In this document: piece after piece, positions 10,298 to 20,200 of the stretch
Numbering within the stretch: position 1 is the stretch's first letter
Layout: every line of letters begins with the position of its first letter
Assembly (NCBI GenBank): GCA_907165275.2
Contig: OU015675.1
Span: forward strand, 4,357,501-4,421,500
Length of the DNA stretch: 64,000 bases
Origin: Zygaena filipendulae
Taxonomy: Eukaryota > Arthropoda > Insecta > Lepidoptera > Zygaenidae
Direction of reading: 5' to 3'
Position numbers and translations under genes: made by a program
The notes under the pieces: generated by a model
Database searches by the model: none
The model's input: the letters and a program-made list of their open reading frames with translations, nothing else
Told to the model about the DNA's origin: nothing

Positions 10298-13200
10298 ATG
10301 GATTCTGATAACTTAACGAGACAGGTAAGTCAAATCTTTAGAACTGTAAACATACACAATGTTTAAACATTAATAATAAATAAAAACGAATGAAGAGAAT
10401 GAATGTAGTAAATATTGATATTCTAAATATCTACCACGTAAATTATTTTTTATATCACAGGTAGTATCTAAGTATGTTAAAGAATTATAATCGTGTAATT
10501 TGTTTTGTAATTTTTAATTTTGTGTTACGTAGGTAAATACTACTCGACTTATTTATATGAATTATAAGACCTAAAATAAGAGCAAAAAATTCGTGGGCAT
10601 CAGCTAGTGATTTAAACGTACCTATTAATTCATATTATATAGTAAAGAAAATTGATAAAAAAAACTGTCAGGAATGCAGTTTCACTTGAGTGGTAGTGTT
10701 TTCCCACAATTTATTTTTCTATATGCAGGCACCTAACAAAGATACTGTAAAATGTAGTTACATAAAAATATTTAAATGTTGTTCATAGTTTACAATAGTC
10801 TCATTCTCTAACAAAAACACATGCCTGTTTGCAATGCATTTTGTTTTCCAAGAAAGAAGCTGGTTTTCGTGTGGAAACCATGTTTTACCTTGGGGAACAA
10901 TCTAAATTCTAATACTATCATTAATATTTCGCTATAATTACTTTGATTGCTAAAAACACATACATTGGCAGAATTAAATGAGATAAATCCTCAGGATAAA
11001 TCGTAATAGATTGCCATAATTGAAGAAGACGAAGAAGACTTCGATGGTATTGAGTCAATTTTTTTGTTGTCAAATCAAACTTTATTTATTATTTATTCTG
11101 TCATCTTAGTTTTCAAAGAGGGGTCATCGGGATGAGTGTGACACAAAATATACTAAAAGTCAAAGTGCTAACCTCTTTCAGCTGTGTTGCTATGGTGCTG
11201 AAAATCACTAAGCAAAGCTATTAATTACCTTCAAATAAAAACATATAACTTATTATTGCAGATTGAAGAAGCGGAAGCACTAAGTGCAATATATGGCAAT
11301 GATTGGACAACAGAGAGTGAAGCATTCAGATCATATAGAATAAATATAGTAGAGAACAAAAATGAAGCCATATTATATGTAACTATGCCACCAGAATACC
11401 CGAGTCAGGCACCTCCGAAATATGAATTATCAGCACCTTGGATGGAGAGGAAGGCAAAAGAAAACATGCACAGAGCCTTGGATGAGGTTTATTTGTAAGT
11501 GTATATGCTAATAAAACTTCTCGATCAATTAAACGAATCAAAAGATGTTTTTGTAATTGACATTTTTGTCTTTGGCCTGCTGGTGACCTCAATCAAATAA
11601 ATCAATAATAGATGTTTCTGTGGCATTAAACTGCCTTGGAAATAAAAACACACATGTCAAGATTGTAAAACTGATACATGTGTTATTTTTCTATAAGACA
11701 AGTAATATTTTTTCTTTTTTATAATTTCAGAGAGAACATTGGTGAAACAGTGATCTACCAATGGGTGGAAAAAATTAGGGAAACATTGCAAGCAATAAAA
11801 CCACTCGATAGTAAAAAGAAAAACAAGAATGCACAGATTGAACAAACTTTAAATCTTTCACAGGTAATCACAGAGTTTATAAACAGGCTAATGCTTGCTG
11901 TCATTACAAAATAGGTACAGATGCTCCATAAACTGCCCACAAGGTAAACTACTCTACGATCTGATGAAGATCTTAGATTCCAGGTAGATAAAAGTAGAGC
12001 AGGACTGGTCCTTTTGAAGATTTTCAGGAGTTTGCCAGACAAGAGCTTTTCAACTATCAGTCCTGCACTACTTATGTTCTTTATCAGGTTATTGGTTCAT
12101 CTTATCTGATAAAACCGACTTCCAAAAACATAAAACTGAAAAGCTAAAAATAAAATGCTAAGATTAACAAAATACCGATTTAATCCAAAAGACAAAAACA
12201 CACGTAATATTATTATTGGTTTGTGCTACCACTGATCGGTTTGAATTCGGTGACAAGCCCGCTGGTGTCTGCCCACTTAGGTTGTTCTGCTCACGAAGAG
12301 CTGGAGGCGGGAGTCGACTTAGCCCATCTACCCCCTCCATATTTGGCTTGTCACCGAATTCAAACCGATCAGTGGTAGCACAAACCAATAATAATATTAC
12401 GTGTGTTTTTGTCTTTTGGATTAAATCGGTATTTTGTTAATCTTAGCATTTTATTTTTAGCTTTTCAGTTTTATGTTTTTGGAAGTCGGTTTTAATTTTT
12501 TTGTTAAAATTTTTTGTTTATTTTTCGCTTTTAAGTGACTTAGTTGGTAATTTCTCTAAGTTACAATAGCCTAATGTCAACTGCTCATCACCTTTTACAT
12601 AATATTACTTTTCCCGACGCAGGGACATTAATTGTTGAGGAGTTCTCCTAGTGCATCACCATCAGTTCCACTTCACCATATACATTGTGACGGGCATAAG
12701 TTGTTTAGAAACCATATCAAAGTTAACGATTCAGAACCCGTGAAATACCTATTATTGAGTAGTTCCGATGACCATCTGTGGTCTTCATCATCAGTTCCAC
12801 TTCTTCAAATTTTGCTTCCCGAAAGCAAATAAACGATTTACTATAAAAAATACAAAAATCGCTATAGGTGTACCTATAATTTTTGAAGAGTTCCCTCGAT
12901 TACTCCAAGATCCCATCATCAGATCTCAATTTAGTGACAATGGAATCAATTTGGGAGTATCCCCTTTCAAACAAAAAAAACAATTTTTGAAATCGCTCCA
13001 ATCGGAACCCGTGAAATAGGTATTATTGTTAAGTAGTTCTGATGACCATCCGTGGTCTTCATCATCAGTTCCACTTCTTCAAATTTTGCTTTTCATCAGC
13101 AAATGAACGATTTACTATAAAAAATACCCAAATCGCTATAGGTGTGCCTATAATTTTTGAAGAGTTCCCTCGATTTCTCCAAGATCCCATCATCAGATCC

Positions 13201-16200
13201 CAACTTGGTGGCAATGGGACCTAATTGGGAGTAAACCCTTTCAAACAAAAAAAGAATTTTCCAAATCGGTCCAACCGTCTTCGAGTAATCGGTGAACATA
13301 CATAAAAAAAAAAAAAAAAAAACATACAATCGAACATAGAACCTCCTCCTTTTTGGAAGTCGGTTAAAAAATGTACCAGTAGGGGGAGCACGAATTTTTT
13401 CGCTCTCGTCTAGTCGATATCGTCGTAATGTCAAAGCGTTTTTTTGTATGGAAAATGAACAACACTGGATAGGTGGCGCTGTTTATTTTCCATACAAAAA
13501 AAATGCTCGATATCGACTAGACGAGAGCAAAAAAATTCGTGCTCCCCCTACAGTACACCATCTACATTAGAGTGCTTATTTGCCTTGAACGTCTTTGCAA
13601 TTAGCTTAACATTCAATGTGCCCAGTTAAGATTTGCATCCTTTGACTTATGCCAGTTTCTTTATTTAGCATAATTTTCATTAATTCTCATTATCATAATT
13701 CTTTCAGCTCCATATAAACTGCCCAAGCATCACTCACGGAGAGGTCATAGTTGATAGAAAAAGCGCATTTCAAGGTCACGCGGCTGAAGTACACAGTATG
13801 GAGGATATAAAGTGAGTTAAAAATACAATTGCAATGCTTTTACTATTTCAAAATAGAGGTACATTTCACATAGATTGCACAAATGTGAAAGGTGATTTTT
13901 CAATGGGGGAAAAACAACTCAATGTTCATACAACACGTCTTTAAATTCACATTTAAATGTTCAAAACTATTACAATGTCACACTAGCGAAGCTGATACAA
14001 AAGGAATACGAGTATGTCCTTCTTTGTGCCCCTGACAAACGTGTATATGCAAAATTTCGTGATGATTGATTGAGTAGTTAAGCTGTGAAAGTGTAACAAA
14101 CAAATTCACATTTGCATTCATAATAATGATCCATTTCACAACAAACAGATCTACTTGATCCCACAGTAAGCTTTATTAGCTTGTGTCGTGGAAACCAAGC
14201 AAACATGATACCTATATACTACATAGAATTACATATACATATAAAATACTATATATGTATATTATATATACAGGCTGTTGTTTTGGTCAGCAACGCGCGT
14301 AACGGAGGTAGTAATATAACTAATATGGGTTCTAAAAAAAATATAAAAAAAAAATATTTTTTATAATTCGGAACATTATTTAAAAGAAAATCTCTGCACA
14401 AGATATCTAAAAATGTTTACATTAAATGGTAATTGGTAAAGCCTTAGCGCGTAGACTAGAGCTACGACATCGTAAATTCTACGCGCTACGAGCAGCTACA
14501 TCGCGCGTCGCGTCGTCGCCGGTACCTACCTACTTTTGCACAAACGTTTTACCTATTTAGATCACGGTAAGTAAACAAAACATTTTAGACTCTCTTTCCC
14601 TCCATACTTTACTGGGCTTAGGACCGGCAAAGGAACTGAATAATTTAGAAATTATTTAATTAGAAATGACATTTTTATCCATTAATAATATCCATTAAAG
14701 TTCTATGGCGCTGTTATTAAGTACCTTTGGCGTATTTAAAAAGGTGAACGAACTTATTTACAATCATTAAACGTGATTTACAAATTATTGATTACACATA
14801 ACACGAAGTCTTCTAAAAGTTTTTTTTATTTACACTGATTTTACGTTAACGGTTTATCTGTTCAGTGTGTACCGCGTTGCGCGACGCACACAGAAGCACG
14901 ACATCGCAAATTGTCTTTTAATCGCGATAAAACAGTTTCATTCTTCGTAATCACTTCTAAATCGTTCAGTATCTCTTGTTTTAATGTGTCGTATTCGTCA
15001 TGCGTACCACTTTACGTCACCCCACAAATAAAAGTCCAATTGAGTTAGATCGGGTGAACGTGGTGGCCACGGTATGGGTCCACCTCTTCCTATCCAACGA
15101 TCACCAAACTCCGATGTTAAATGGTCAATGCCAAAGCTTCGCCCAGCATCCCAGGTAGGTATTCGCGCGCGGCTGCGCACGAAAGTAGGTATTCAAGGAC
15201 TGCATCTTGAACATTAACAGGGAGCCCAGATTGACCTCTACCTGTTGTGTGACGAGGTGTAGCGAATGTTACCCATTCCCTGAGACTAAAAACAACAGTC
15301 CTTATGGTGTAACGAGTTTCACTTGGACGAGTTGAAAACGTCGCACTCCACTCGGCCACACTATTCGCTTCATCTTCGCTATTACTAAATACTCAATAAA
15401 TCGTAAATTTCACTATTGGTTAATCCTGCGAACGACCGAGCCATTTTAGCGCAGAAACAACGCACGCGCAATAGCCGCGGCTGTGGTAGGCAGACTGGCT
15501 GTCGCCTGGCCGCTGCACTGGCGCTAGCGCCGGCGGGCGGGGGTGGCACAACGCCGCGCCCCCCGGCCCCCGCCGCCCGGCCGCCCCGCCGCATTCGCCC
15601 GCGTTCCCACCGAGGCGGGGTGTATGTAGGTACTATGTACGTAGGTACTATTGCATCCCATATGATGCGCGCCGCGCGCGCGGTCAACGACCGGTAGCGT
15701 AGGCTCGCCCGCTTGTATAAACAAAATAAATAATTTTTTCGGATTTTCCTTGAAAAAATAATTATTTTTTTTTATATTTTTTTTGACATCAGTATCGTTA
15801 GTACAACCACCTCTGTGACGGGCGTTGTTGACCAAAACAACAGCCTGTATAAGTACACGCCCAGACTGGAAAGCGCAACCCTGTGTTCATCTCACAAAGT
15901 GCACCCCCACCAGGCGTCGAACCTGGAATCTCTCGATTAGCGGGCAGGCGTGGTGACCTACTGCGCCGATCGGGTCGTCAAATAAAAGCAAGGATAACGT
16001 TCAATTCCAGAGCGGTGTTATCGAAGCTGAACGACAACAAAAAGATAGCGAACGCCACTCACAACATGTACGCGTACCGCTACGAGCGGCGCGCGGGCGC
16101 GAGCGCGGGGCGCGGCGCGACGCTGCACCAGGACTGCGACGACGACGGCGAGAGCCACGCGGGCGGGCGCATGCTGCACCTGCTGCAGATCCTCGGTCCG

Positions 16201-16840
16201 GTCAACGTGCTCGTCGTCGTGTCGAGGTGGTGAGTACGGACCGCGCGCTAATCTTATATTCAAACTGGTCGTGCTATCAGCGAATTAGCAGCGAAAGTCT
16301 CATCAAAATGGTTTTAACGGTTGCCGTAGTTCCAGGGTAAGAGGTACCCTATGTCCTTCTCTGTACCTGTGACAACGTGCATGCCAAATTTCATGATCGG
16401 TTGAGTTGTTAAGGCGTGAAAGCGTAACAGGCAGACCGACAGACAGAGTCACTTTCGCATTTATAATATTAGTAGGGATGACAATTCTCCGAAGTTTAAA
16501 CCGCGTCAATTTCGGAGTTCCCGCGAGAATTCCGGTATAAAGTTTGAAGTATGCCCTTTTCTGTACCCCTGACAACGAAGGCGGCGATTAGGACGAGTGA
16601 TTCTTAATTATTTATTACACCACCATTGACCCAGTTTGTGATAGAAAGAAATTCTTTTACCGATAGAACTTTCAGAACCCACAGTTTGATGGATCGGTTG
16701 GGTTTATAGATTTTTTAACTAAATCCAAACTGACACTGAATTTCAGGTATGGCGGCATTCAGTTGGGACCGGACCGGTTTCGGCACATCAACAATGCTAC
16801 AAGACAGGTTTTACAACAAGCGGGGTTCATCAAGAAATGA
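10298..16840 (+). CDS. Impact: IMPACT homologue, copy B (RWD + UPF0029)
   Basis: Six exons: 10298-10324, 11262-11494, 11731-11863, 13708-13811, 16011-16229 and 16747-16840. Each has exactly the same length as its copy A partner, giving 269 residues. The domain layout is as in copy A: RWD at 10-110 and Impact/UPF0029 at 135-260. It keeps family-typical residues that copy A has changed (E84, A187, C208, N254), which suggests this copy is under the stronger constraint. Introns 3 and 4 carry 1.4 kb and 1.6 kb of transposon DNA absent from copy A, yet the splice sites are unchanged. It ends 438 bp from the convergent SLX4 stop codon. Dosage could be doubled if both copies are transcribed; the promoter regions are nearly identical. 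Confidence 0.93.
12110..12494. repeat. Perfect 150-bp inverted repeat with 85-bp spacer
   Basis: Bases 12110-12259 and 12345-12494 are exact reverse complements by eye. Each outer end carries the AACCGACTTCC terminus of the host element. The spacer begins CGCTGGTGTCTG and ends CTCCATATTT. The transcript of intron 3 would fold into a 150-bp stem. Confidence 0.9.
12110..13364 (+). mobile_element. AACCGACTTC-ended element in IMPACT-B intron 3
   Basis: The left end is AAAACCGACTTCCAAAAA and the right end TTTTTGGAAGTCGGTT, an inverted pair. The right part holds two tandem copies (about 12763-12925 and 13030-13205) of a block starting CCGATGACCATC or CTGATGACCATC, with GGTCTTCATCATCAGTTCC. The left part is a large perfect palindrome (separate entry). 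Related decayed copies are at 54310-54960 and 59475-59702. The family is widespread in Lepidoptera; it has no coding capacity here. Confidence 0.75.
13380..13550. mobile_element. 171-bp MITE, TIR TAGGGGGAGCACGAA, TSD CAG
   Basis: The ends TAGGGGGAGCACGAATTTTT and its near-complement are inverted for about 45 bp (ACTAGACGAGAGC region). The empty site is visible in copy A (TGTACCAGTACACC). Here CAG is present on both sides, so a 3-bp target duplication fits best. Confidence 0.75.
14271..15847 (-). mobile_element. TA-flanked DNA transposon with decayed DDE transposase
   Basis: Inverted ends begin CAGGCTGTTGTTTTGGTCA and stay similar for about 45 bp; a TA flanks both sides (14269-14270, 15848-15849), as expected for Tc1/mariner-type insertion. 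Minus-strand pieces of a transposase lie at about 14885-15445. They include an N-terminal segment (MARSFAGLTNSEIYDLLSI, then GRGQSGLPVNVQDAVLEYL) and the hallmark WPPRSPDLTQLDFYLWGDVK with the second catalytic Asp, then a C-terminal remnant. The middle, with the first Asp, is missing and the pieces are in different frames. This is the type with a DUF4817-like N-terminal helix-turn-helix. Bases 15440-15690 are unusually GC-rich. Confidence 0.8.
14885..15445 (-). pseudogene. Decayed DUF4817/DDE-type transposase
   Basis: On the minus strand, N-terminal helix-turn-helix-like sequence (15117-15445) changes frame near 15150 into GDRWIGRGGPIPWPPRSPDL and then again near 15000 into a segment ending about 14885. 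An internal deletion has removed most of the catalytic core. It is not functional. Confidence 0.75.
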
Positions 16841-17278
16841 CACACCAGTATAATAATGTTACTTTTTCTACTTCAAAATAGCCAAAAAATATGTCATCAT
16901 ACGCGTACAAAGTGAGACTAAAATACTTCTAGTATTTAGTTTATTGCAGAAAATTGTGAATATATTGATTTCAGCCTAAGATTTTTATTGTATAAAAATA
17001 TATGTATACATATTGGAATTTGATTTAGTTTGGCAACTGTCGAATTTTATTGACTAATTAAAATGATTACGTAATACTTTACATTGTTTTGAAGCTAATG
17101 GAGCTTAATTAGTAATTATAAGTAATGTTTTGTTTGTGGGAGAATCCACAATGAATGTTTAAAATTTTGTGTTAACTAGTCTATTTTAATTCTCATCTGT
17201 AAATAATGTAAATAAAAAACACCATGTACATAATAAGGCAGTATATTATTATAAATAATAAACATTTTTTTTTTTACA

Positions 17279-20200
17279 TTATTTGGAGTTTTTTCTATTT
17301 CTTGAATTGTTGTCTGAGGTTTTCACCGTTATGCACTTTTTGTCCATAAATTTCAATAAATCCTGAAACAAAATTAATAGTAAAGCCTCAGAGTAAATAT
17401 ACTACGTACTAGTAAAGCATTGGTTAATCCCCTGCTAATTTACAAACTTATGTATCGTAAAGACAGTGGCGCCGGCGCCTACACCGTGCCGTGGCGGGGC
17501 GCGGGGAGGGACGAACACTAAATTGGCAGGGGGCGGAGTATCGCACCCTGTACGCAGTAGTTAGTATGCTTACAGCTTGGTATGTTTGGGCAAGATGACA
17601 AGATATAAAAATCAAAATTCTATTTAGTCCGTCAGATAGTAAAAAAATAATAGACACGTAATTTTTGCGTTTCCAAATTATTGAAAAAACACTTAGATAA
17701 AACGCATTAAAGTTTAGAAGTGGGAGGTTGCGACATCATAACTAAGTATAAAGTGTACCTAGGTGTGACGTCACGCGGAATTTCAACTCAATGCATCGTC
17801 GTTATTTATTGGTTACGTAAAAAAAAAACGAAAAATACGTGTCCAATATTTTTTATTTATCTACAAGACGGACTTAGTCATCACGCCCATTGCGTTGGGC
17901 ACTTACTTTCGGGTCATACTTGTGTCCGTCGGCTGCCAGCCCCCTGTGCACGACGTCTATATTGACCGGCTCGTAGCGCAGAATGGCCTCGCGCAGCCGA
18001 CTCCGGCACGACACGTAGTTGTGGAACGCTATGTGCAACGGCACCCGGCACGAATGCAACTAATAATAATAATAATACACTTCACAACATACAAATCTAC
18101 TTGATCCCACACTAAGCTATGAGCTTGTGTCGTGGAAACCAAGCAAACGTGGTATATTATACTACGTATTATTACATAATATATATTAAACTATAGAATA
18201 GATATATTATGGAAAATGGAACCCTATGTTCATTACACAAAGTCCACCACCACCGAGAATCGAACCCGGAACCTCTTGATTAACGAGTAGGCATGGTGAC
18301 CTACTGCTACAAAACATCACAGTCATAAACTACCTACTGCATAACTAGTCAGAAGGAGATTGTACTGCAAACAATACTGCACATTTTAACAATCTATACA
18401 TATAAAATGATTTGCCCTGAATGACTGATGGATCAACTCACAGCCTAAACCACGTCTTGATCGTAGAGACCTGAAACTTGGAGGATGTGTTCTTTGTATG
18501 ACGTAGGCGTCCGATAGGAAAGGATTTTTGAAAATTCAACCCTTAAGGGGGTAAGAAGGGGTTGCGAAGTTTGTATGGAACAATTCCGCGGGAACTTCGA
18601 AATCATCGCAGGTGAAACCGCGCGGGACAGGTAGCCTTATATAATGTTTAAGATAAATATACGTAACTAGCTATTTCCCGCGGTTTTACCTGCATTAATT
18701 TCGGAGATCCTGCGGGAATTCCGGGATAAAAAGTACCCTATGTCCTTTTCTGTACCTACCTCTGACAACGTGTAGTATGCAATAATTAATTCAATTTCAC
18801 CCGCGTTAATTTCAGAGCTCCCGCGGGAGTTCCGGGATAAAAAGTAGGTACAGTATATGTTATTATTTTAAAGTTTCATCAAAATCCATTCAGTTGGTTT
18901 TTCGTGAATATAAACTTTTGCGTTTATAATAATATTAAGTAAGGATTATGTAAAGATAGAGGCGAGAAGGATTTATTTTAAACCAAAGTAACGCCACTGT
19001 TTATAAGTAGGTACCGTTAATGTTATATGTAATGCAAGAGTTATTACAATCTACACAAAGAGGTAAAAGTTTCGGATGTACTGGGTAATATCAGGAACTA
19101 CAAAGTCGATTCTAAAAATTGTTTCACTGATGGGAAGTTACATTATCCCTGAATATGATAAGAGATTTTTTATAGTGAATCCCCAAGGGATTCTCGAAAC
19201 TAGCGTTAATAATAAAACCATACCTTCGCTTTCTCTCTTTTCTGGAAGACCCACTCTTCAGGCGTACAAGCGACGTCCCTTATATCCGGTATTTCGTTCG
19301 TGACTCTATATAAATTAAATTCTTGGTCGTTGATTTGATTTTCGGTCTCATCTTGTAGTTTTTTGGGCGATTTTAATATATTTTTGCAAGACTTAAAAGA
19401 TATCTGTGTGTCTTGTTTGAATTTCTTTGATGGTGATGAGCCATCATTTTCTTGGGATTCGACGACTGGATGTGTCTGGTTGTAGAGGTGAGTCAGCAAT
19501 TGTATAGCTATAAGAAAATTTCTATTTTAAATACGTATACATTTCCCGAACTTGAATCGGGTCACTTTATAATCTTGTGTTTAAAAGACTGTTAGAGCAT
19601 GAAAACTCTGAGCTGATGTTGTCCAACTCTAATGAGAATTTGATCGAGAATTTAGCTATTCGAGTCACAACTCAAAAGCAGAAATAAAAAGAACTCACTT
19701 GTGCTAATTTCACAATTCTCTAGGGAACTTTTATTTATCAGCACACAGTGTTCTATAGCAATAATATTAATTAATAACTAGCTGTCCCGCGCGGTTTCAC
19801 CCGCGATAATTTAAGAGTTCCCGCGGGAACTCCTGATTAAAATATAGCCTATGTTACTCAGGGATAATGTAGCTTTCTAATGGTAAAAGAATTTTTGAAA
19901 TTGGTCCAGTAGTTTTTGAGTTAAGTCGTAGCAAACTAACAAAAAAAAAATCAAATCTTTCCTCTTTATAATAAAAATAATAAAAACATTTATCCTCATT
20001 CACAATGACTAAATCTAGAGTTTAAATAACTTATTTGTCTAGTAGGTATACGTATTCTAAATTTTAATGTGGAAAGGCCAAGGTAAGCGAGCGGAATCCA
20101 TGCTAGGATATCCCGTGTTACGGTTTCCAGATTAGTATAGATGTTGACTCCCTACGTTCTGTAAATGCTGAATTGCAATGAAATGTGTCCAGTAGTTTTT

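Larger units (their letters stand above)
14128..15990 (-). mobile_element. SINE in IMPACT-B intron 4, split by a DNA transposon
   Basis: This is the same SINE as at 7783-8060, with its body at 14128-14270 and its tRNA-like head at 15848-15990. Between them lies the 1577-bp element at 14271-15847. The break is at a TA in the AT-rich SINE linker. Confidence 0.85.
9667..17594 (+). repeat. Tandem duplication unit B (expanded by insertions)
   Basis: This is the second copy of the 4765-9666 unit. It is about 3.0 kb longer because of an AACCGACTTC element (12110-13364), a 171-bp MITE (13380-13550) and a 1577-bp TA-flanked element (14271-15847), none of which is in unit A. Its distal end contains the SLX4 last exon in continuity with the rest of SLX4, so this unit is probably in the ancestral position. 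Confidence 0.9.

Noticed and set aside
12164..12440. Two mirror-image 74-codon frames on opposite strands
   Set aside because: They are the two arms of the perfect palindrome read in each direction, not genes.
15416..15835. Pro/Arg/Gly-rich frames on both strands of about 90-100 codons
   Set aside because: Composition artefacts of the GC-rich island inside a transposon; no family resemblance and no splice or start context.
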